Shown here: positions 60,317-64,000 of the stretch, one piece after another
Position numbering within the stretch: the first letter of the stretch is position 1
Layout: every line of letters starts with the position of its first letter
Source of the DNA: Ascidia mentula
Taxonomy: Eukaryota > Chordata > Ascidiacea > Phlebobranchia > Ascidiidae
Length of the DNA: 64,000 bases
Assembly (NCBI GenBank): GCA_947561715.1
Contig: OX387204.1
Coordinates: forward strand, 17,675,001-17,739,000
Direction: 5' to 3'
Position numbers and translations under genes: made by a program
Notes under the pieces: generated by a model
Told to the model about the DNA's origin: nothing
Databases searched by the model: none
The model's input: the letters and a program-made list of their open reading frames with translations, nothing else

Positions 60317-60801
60317 CCAAGGTAAACTGGTGCGCAAGCGCACAACTAGTCAGGCTACCTTCACATGCGTAGAGGATCTCCACCACCGTAATCAGACAAA
60401 TATTAGAGCTGTGATCGCCAAATATAAAGGGCCTGCGCCGTGGGGCGATCCTGCCTTGTTATGCGAAAGCATGGCATTACTTCTTCGTCATTACAAGTAA
60501 TTCTTTGTTTTTGTGACGAGTTAATGCATAATTTGTGTGGACGCATTCGTTTGAAGTCCTGTTCACTCATGCGTGAAATAATTTCAATTTTAATCAATTT
60601 CCATTTCGCCGAAATGACGGTGGTCAAAATTTGGTTCCTGTTTTGTGGTTTCTTTAAGTTACTTTTCGTCTGTTTAGCATTAAATGGTTTAATGCCACAC
60701 TTTTTATGCATGTCGTTTTTACATTACACGTTCATTGTGTAGTAGTGTTTTTGTGTTTCAGGATTTTCGTTAATTCTCTGTCTGCTGATTTTTAAAGAAA
60801 T
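60317..60801. other. Composite repeat tail and kinase B upstream region
   Basis: 60,391-60,640 is repeat sequence (see 37,432 and 53,345). The remaining ~160 bases before the ATG at 60,802 are the presumed leader and promoter of kinase B. Confidence 0.45.
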
Positions 60802-62532
60802 ATGGAATTGCATGTATTTCACACTTATAAACTTAGGACCAGTAGAGATGAAGCTGATGTCATTGGCAGTGGTAGTTTTGGAGTGGTCCGACGTGTTCAC
60901 AATGAACAAATAGGAACAGGGGCAATGAAGATGTTCCGCATTACTGGAACTCCTGAAAACCAAGTCTCAGTTATAGACAAGTAAGTTTGGGTAAAATGTC
61001 CTATTCTAGGACTACCTTTATGGAACTGGTGTCTGTTTTTACTTTTAACGAGGCTTAGGGTTGGGGTAATAAATATCCACACTCACAATAACAACAAATA
61101 AAATATTTTGCATAAACTTATGCTGTGTAATATGTGGCTATGCAAACACCTCGATTGATAAAAAAAAGGGTGCTTTATACAATATATCAAAGAAACAAAT
61201 TAAGACTTAAATTATTATCAATGCAGAGCCAAAAAGGAAGCCAAACTATTGATGTACATCAACCATGAAAATGTTGTACGCTGCCATGGGGTTGCAATTT
61301 GGTCCAACTATTTTGCGGTGGTCATGGATTGCATGGAAGGGGGTACAATGTATGATTTTCTTAGCGATAACAGTGTCCCGCAAATCCCCTTCAAGCTGCG
61401 TTTTCGGATGATGCATGAGCTTAGCAAAGCTCTGGTTTACCTTCATCACTCAGCAAGTGATCAGAGGGTTGTCCATGGTGACCTGAAAACAAAGAATATC
61501 TTCCTAACATATGACCTGCATGTTCGCCTTGGAGACTTTGGGGCTGCAATATTGGCAACGATGACATCAGATCGAAGCACCCAAGTGGCTAGGAGCACTA
61601 ACTCTACTCACACAATTCTCTATGCAGCACCTGAGTTTCTTACATCCATATATGGTGAAAGGAGAAGGGCAATGGATGTTTACAGGTATAATACACAGAA
61701 AATATTAGAATTATTTATTTCAGTGTTACAGTAAAATTGCAAAATGTTGTTTTTATTTCAGTCTTGGAATGGTTCTCTATGAAATGATAACACAAAAACC
61801 TCCATTTTTTGACATGGAATTAAATGCAGGAACAGAAAGAGCCCAAAGGATTACAGAGAAAATTATTCGGGGTGAAAGACCCTCTTCAAACCTCATAGAG
61901 GCAGTTCTTGACAACCTGCGTCAATCTGCAGATGAGACTTACCGTCATGTGTCAAGTTTGGAACCTAAGATAAAGGAATGTTGGGCACAAGAACCCAGTC
62001 TTCGGCCAACAACTGAATCCAGTGAGTTTAAGTAAATTTGTTTATTATTTTGTGAAAAAATTTTACTGTGACAGGGAATCAATTTTTTCTTCCTGCTGTG
62101 CAATTTTCTAAAATTTTGTGGTGTACTTTTGTTTTTTTTGTCATGACTTGTTTTGTATAATTTGAGAATTTTTATGGTTGACAGGCAGTTTTCTTTTCTC
62201 ACAATTGCTTATATTTTTTTCCCAATATTTATGATTTAAAATTCATGAGCAATAAAATGAAAGTTTACACAGCTATTGTAAACAGAACACATCAAACTTT
62301 TAAGTAACTAATAATTTGTGTTCCATCTTTATGGTAAACATATTTAGTTGTTTGCAAACTTTGCAAATATTTACTTTTTCTCACAGTGGAAAAATTCTTT
62401 GCCGATATTTGCGGCGAGTTTCGAATAGCAGATGTGATTAAAGAGGCAGCAGTTGTTGTGAATCTTCAACATCATGGTGTGCCACAAGCAACCCCACAAG
62501 ATCTTGTCACCATTGATCAGATTAACTTTTGA
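60802..62532 (+). CDS. Protein kinase B (TKL/RIP-like), 347 residues
   Basis: Paralogue of the kinase at 49,858. Exons: 60802-60980, 61227-61685, 61762-62021 and 62387-62532; phases 2, 2, 1 and total length 1,044 bases are identical. Glycine loop GSGSFG (22-27) is canonical; beta-3 Lys 43 (AMKMF), HGDLKTKN (143-150), DFG (163-165), a YAAPEF activation-segment end and CWAQEPSLRPT (subdomain XI) are all intact, so an active serine/threonine kinase is likely. After the kinase domain, a helix-prone segment (FADICGEFRIADVIKEA) parallels kinase A, and the protein ends TIDQINF as in kinase A. No other domain. The group assignment is by appearance; cellular role is unknown. Confidence 0.9.
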
Positions 62533-63109
62533 CTTGAAACATAAATTCTTAACTGCGTATTTCCAACTGGCTGGGCCACATATCATTGAACTATATTTTG
62601 TCAATGCATGTTTTGTTAAAATTTCTAGCTTTTGTCTCAAAAACAAACAGTGCAAATTTATTGTGTAATGGAATCCCTTTATACTTACAAATAAGGGTTG
62701 TTGTTGCTACTTCTTTTAATACTTTTGCTTAACTTTGTCATAAATTGTGTTACAAGGTTCTATTTTTTTAATTTGGCAGCTATGTAAGGCTTTTTGTCAT
62801 GCGGTTTAGTGAAATTGTCTTCAGAATTTTATATTTTGCTAATTTGTCATTTCATGAAACATGAATATCGCCATTACTTGTTTTTTATTGTCCTGCATAA
62901 AACAATCTTGAAGCACATGGGCATGTTGAACAATTGTTTTTTGATTCCTTCAGCATCTAAATGCTAAATATAATAAAAATTGTTCCATTAAGTTCACTTA
63001 TCTTCCAAATTTGTACTGGTGCCTTTGAGATATCTGCTTTGGCACTTTTTCAGCAACTAAATTTGATGCCATTGCAGAAGAGTTGGAACTTACAAAAAAA
63101 TGCAAATGA
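62533..63109. other. Gap after kinase B
   Basis: AT-rich 3' region; AATAAA at 62,972-62,977 may end the kinase B transcript. No gene seen. Confidence 0.4.
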
Positions 63110-63590
63110 GTGGGTAGTTGAACGATTCATTTTTCTGCAAAATCCAGTTCTAATTTTTGTTGCTTTTTTTGTCCAAATATCGACTAACCAGGGGGGGGCA
63201 AATGCCTCCATGGGGTGGCTAAACCATTTTTCTAGTGACTAATTTTGTTTAAAATTTGTTGATCTGGAATGGATCTTTCATAAAATCACGAATGATTGGC
63301 CACTTAAACGATACATTTTTCCACAAATACAGCCTGAATTTTGTGCACCAATTTCACCATAATTATCAGCACCCACCAACAAGTAAGTACCTGATTGAAA
63401 TAGCCCAAATCTGCACCAAACACCCTAAATTTCGCCATGTGTGCGACACGTATGTGCGCTCATTCAACCGAAAAATTGAGCCCTGTGCGTCACTGGTTTG
63501 CTCTGTGACGTGTCCTTTCCATTGTGACAAAGGTTTACAACCCCGCCACCGAAACTTGTTTTCATAGAAATACCAATATGCGTCCTTTAG
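63110..63590. mobile_element. Diverged relative of the TTAA-flanked element
   Basis: Shares CATTTTTC(T/C)(G/A)CAAA, GCGCTCATTCAACC, TCCATTGTG/TTTTCCATAG-like and CATAGAAATAC...ATGCG(T/G)CC blocks in the same order with 48,362-49,181, again with two internal half-units. The right end is near 63,586; the left end is unclear. Confidence 0.5.
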
Positions 63591-63598
63591 TAGGTTTT

Positions 63599-63742
63599 AT
63601 GTTCCACCGTCGGTGCCGCTTGCAAATAAAGTCCTTACAACGTACATACATTGTGTCTGTTGTACTTTGTTTCATTGGGATTCGTCTTCATCCCGCTCTT
63701 GCGTTTGATTTGTCAACAGAGGTTATCAACCTCAAAATTTAA
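63599..63742 (+). CDS. Possible signal-peptide-like first exon
   Basis: ATG 63599 opens 47 codons: a basic start (MFHRRCRLQIKSLQRT), a hydrophobic core (YIVSVVLCFIGI) and HPALAFDLSTEV, which would be a plausible cleavage region. It ends at TAA 63,740-63,742; no good donor precedes it. It may be the start of a gene running out of the window or chance sequence. Confidence 0.25.
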   Translation: MFHRRCRLQIKSLQRTYIVSVVLCFIGIRLHPALAFDLSTEVINLKI

Positions 63743-64000
63743 ACGACAGATTTGGTGATAATACATGAACTATTGCAATAACCACTACCTTTTGCCATTT
63801 TTGTGCGGCTGGCAATTGAGTAACTGCGGTATCTTTCGGAAAGAAATTGAAAGCTCGATTCCACTAAAGATGAATGGAATGATGTATTGAATCGAAAGTT
63901 TCAGCAGCAAAAAATCTGTTGACGTGTGTTTGAAAAACAATTTTGCAGCCTACGGTTGAATGAGAACTTCCGATGGTTGCAGAAAACGATGAGTGGTCTG

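Noticed and set aside
1-64000. CRISPR arrays, operons or bacterial mobile systems
   Set aside because: The window is an intron-bearing animal genome; no spaced short repeats of that type exist.

Overview
The window is nuclear DNA from an animal. Genes are split by introns with GT-AG (one GC-AG) borders, the sequence between genes is AT-rich, and the proteins are metazoan. An invertebrate deuterostome, perhaps an ascidian tunicate, fits best. This is inferred from the host gene of the snoRNAs, OSR with five fingers, compact introns and many small DNA transposons and tRNA-derived repeats; the species cannot be fixed from sequence alone.

Layout. 1-2,950: RPL3 on the + strand, seven coding exons visible (the ATG exon lies left of the window), with two box C/D snoRNAs in its introns, a U43-like RNA and a U83-like RNA, both with long complementarity to 18S rRNA. 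2,951-18,075: a gene-poor stretch with a perfect nuclear-receptor-type palindrome, a few unproven open frames and a complete non-autonomous hAT element. 18,208-27,082: the odd-skipped-related zinc-finger gene (OSR) on the - strand, four coding exons, 592 residues, five C2H2 fingers, a candidate Groucho-binding motif and a TATA box. 27,083-37,430: no secure gene; one tRNA-derived repeat, a GC-rich island and dispersed repeats.

37,818-41,050: two - strand genes rebuilt from splice signals. One is the first two exons of an unrecognised protein; the other is a complete six-exon, 243-residue coiled-coil/disordered protein ending in a PPPY motif. It is divergent from RAB21 (41,721-43,912, +, six exons, 226 residues). 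A large inverted repeat (44,991-45,806) precedes MRPL23 (46,539-47,583, +). Two MITEs follow.

49,858-51,543 and 60,802-62,532 are paralogous small protein kinases of TKL/RIP-like appearance. Both are 347 residues in four exons with identical intron phases, and both end in the same heptapeptide. The 9 kb between them is repeat-rich: a second hAT copy, a possible small gene with its own poly(A) signal, a ~205-bp satellite split by a Penelope-like retroelement with a hammerhead-like motif, a 1.57-kb direct duplication, a second diverged satellite and a tRNA-derived repeat. The window ends in repeat DNA and a possible signal-peptide-like exon.

Functionally the secure genes are housekeeping (cytosolic and mitochondrial ribosome, rRNA methylation guides, endosomal Rab) plus one developmental transcription factor and a lineage-specific kinase pair. 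There is no evidence that they act together; their order looks like ordinary gene neighbourhood.
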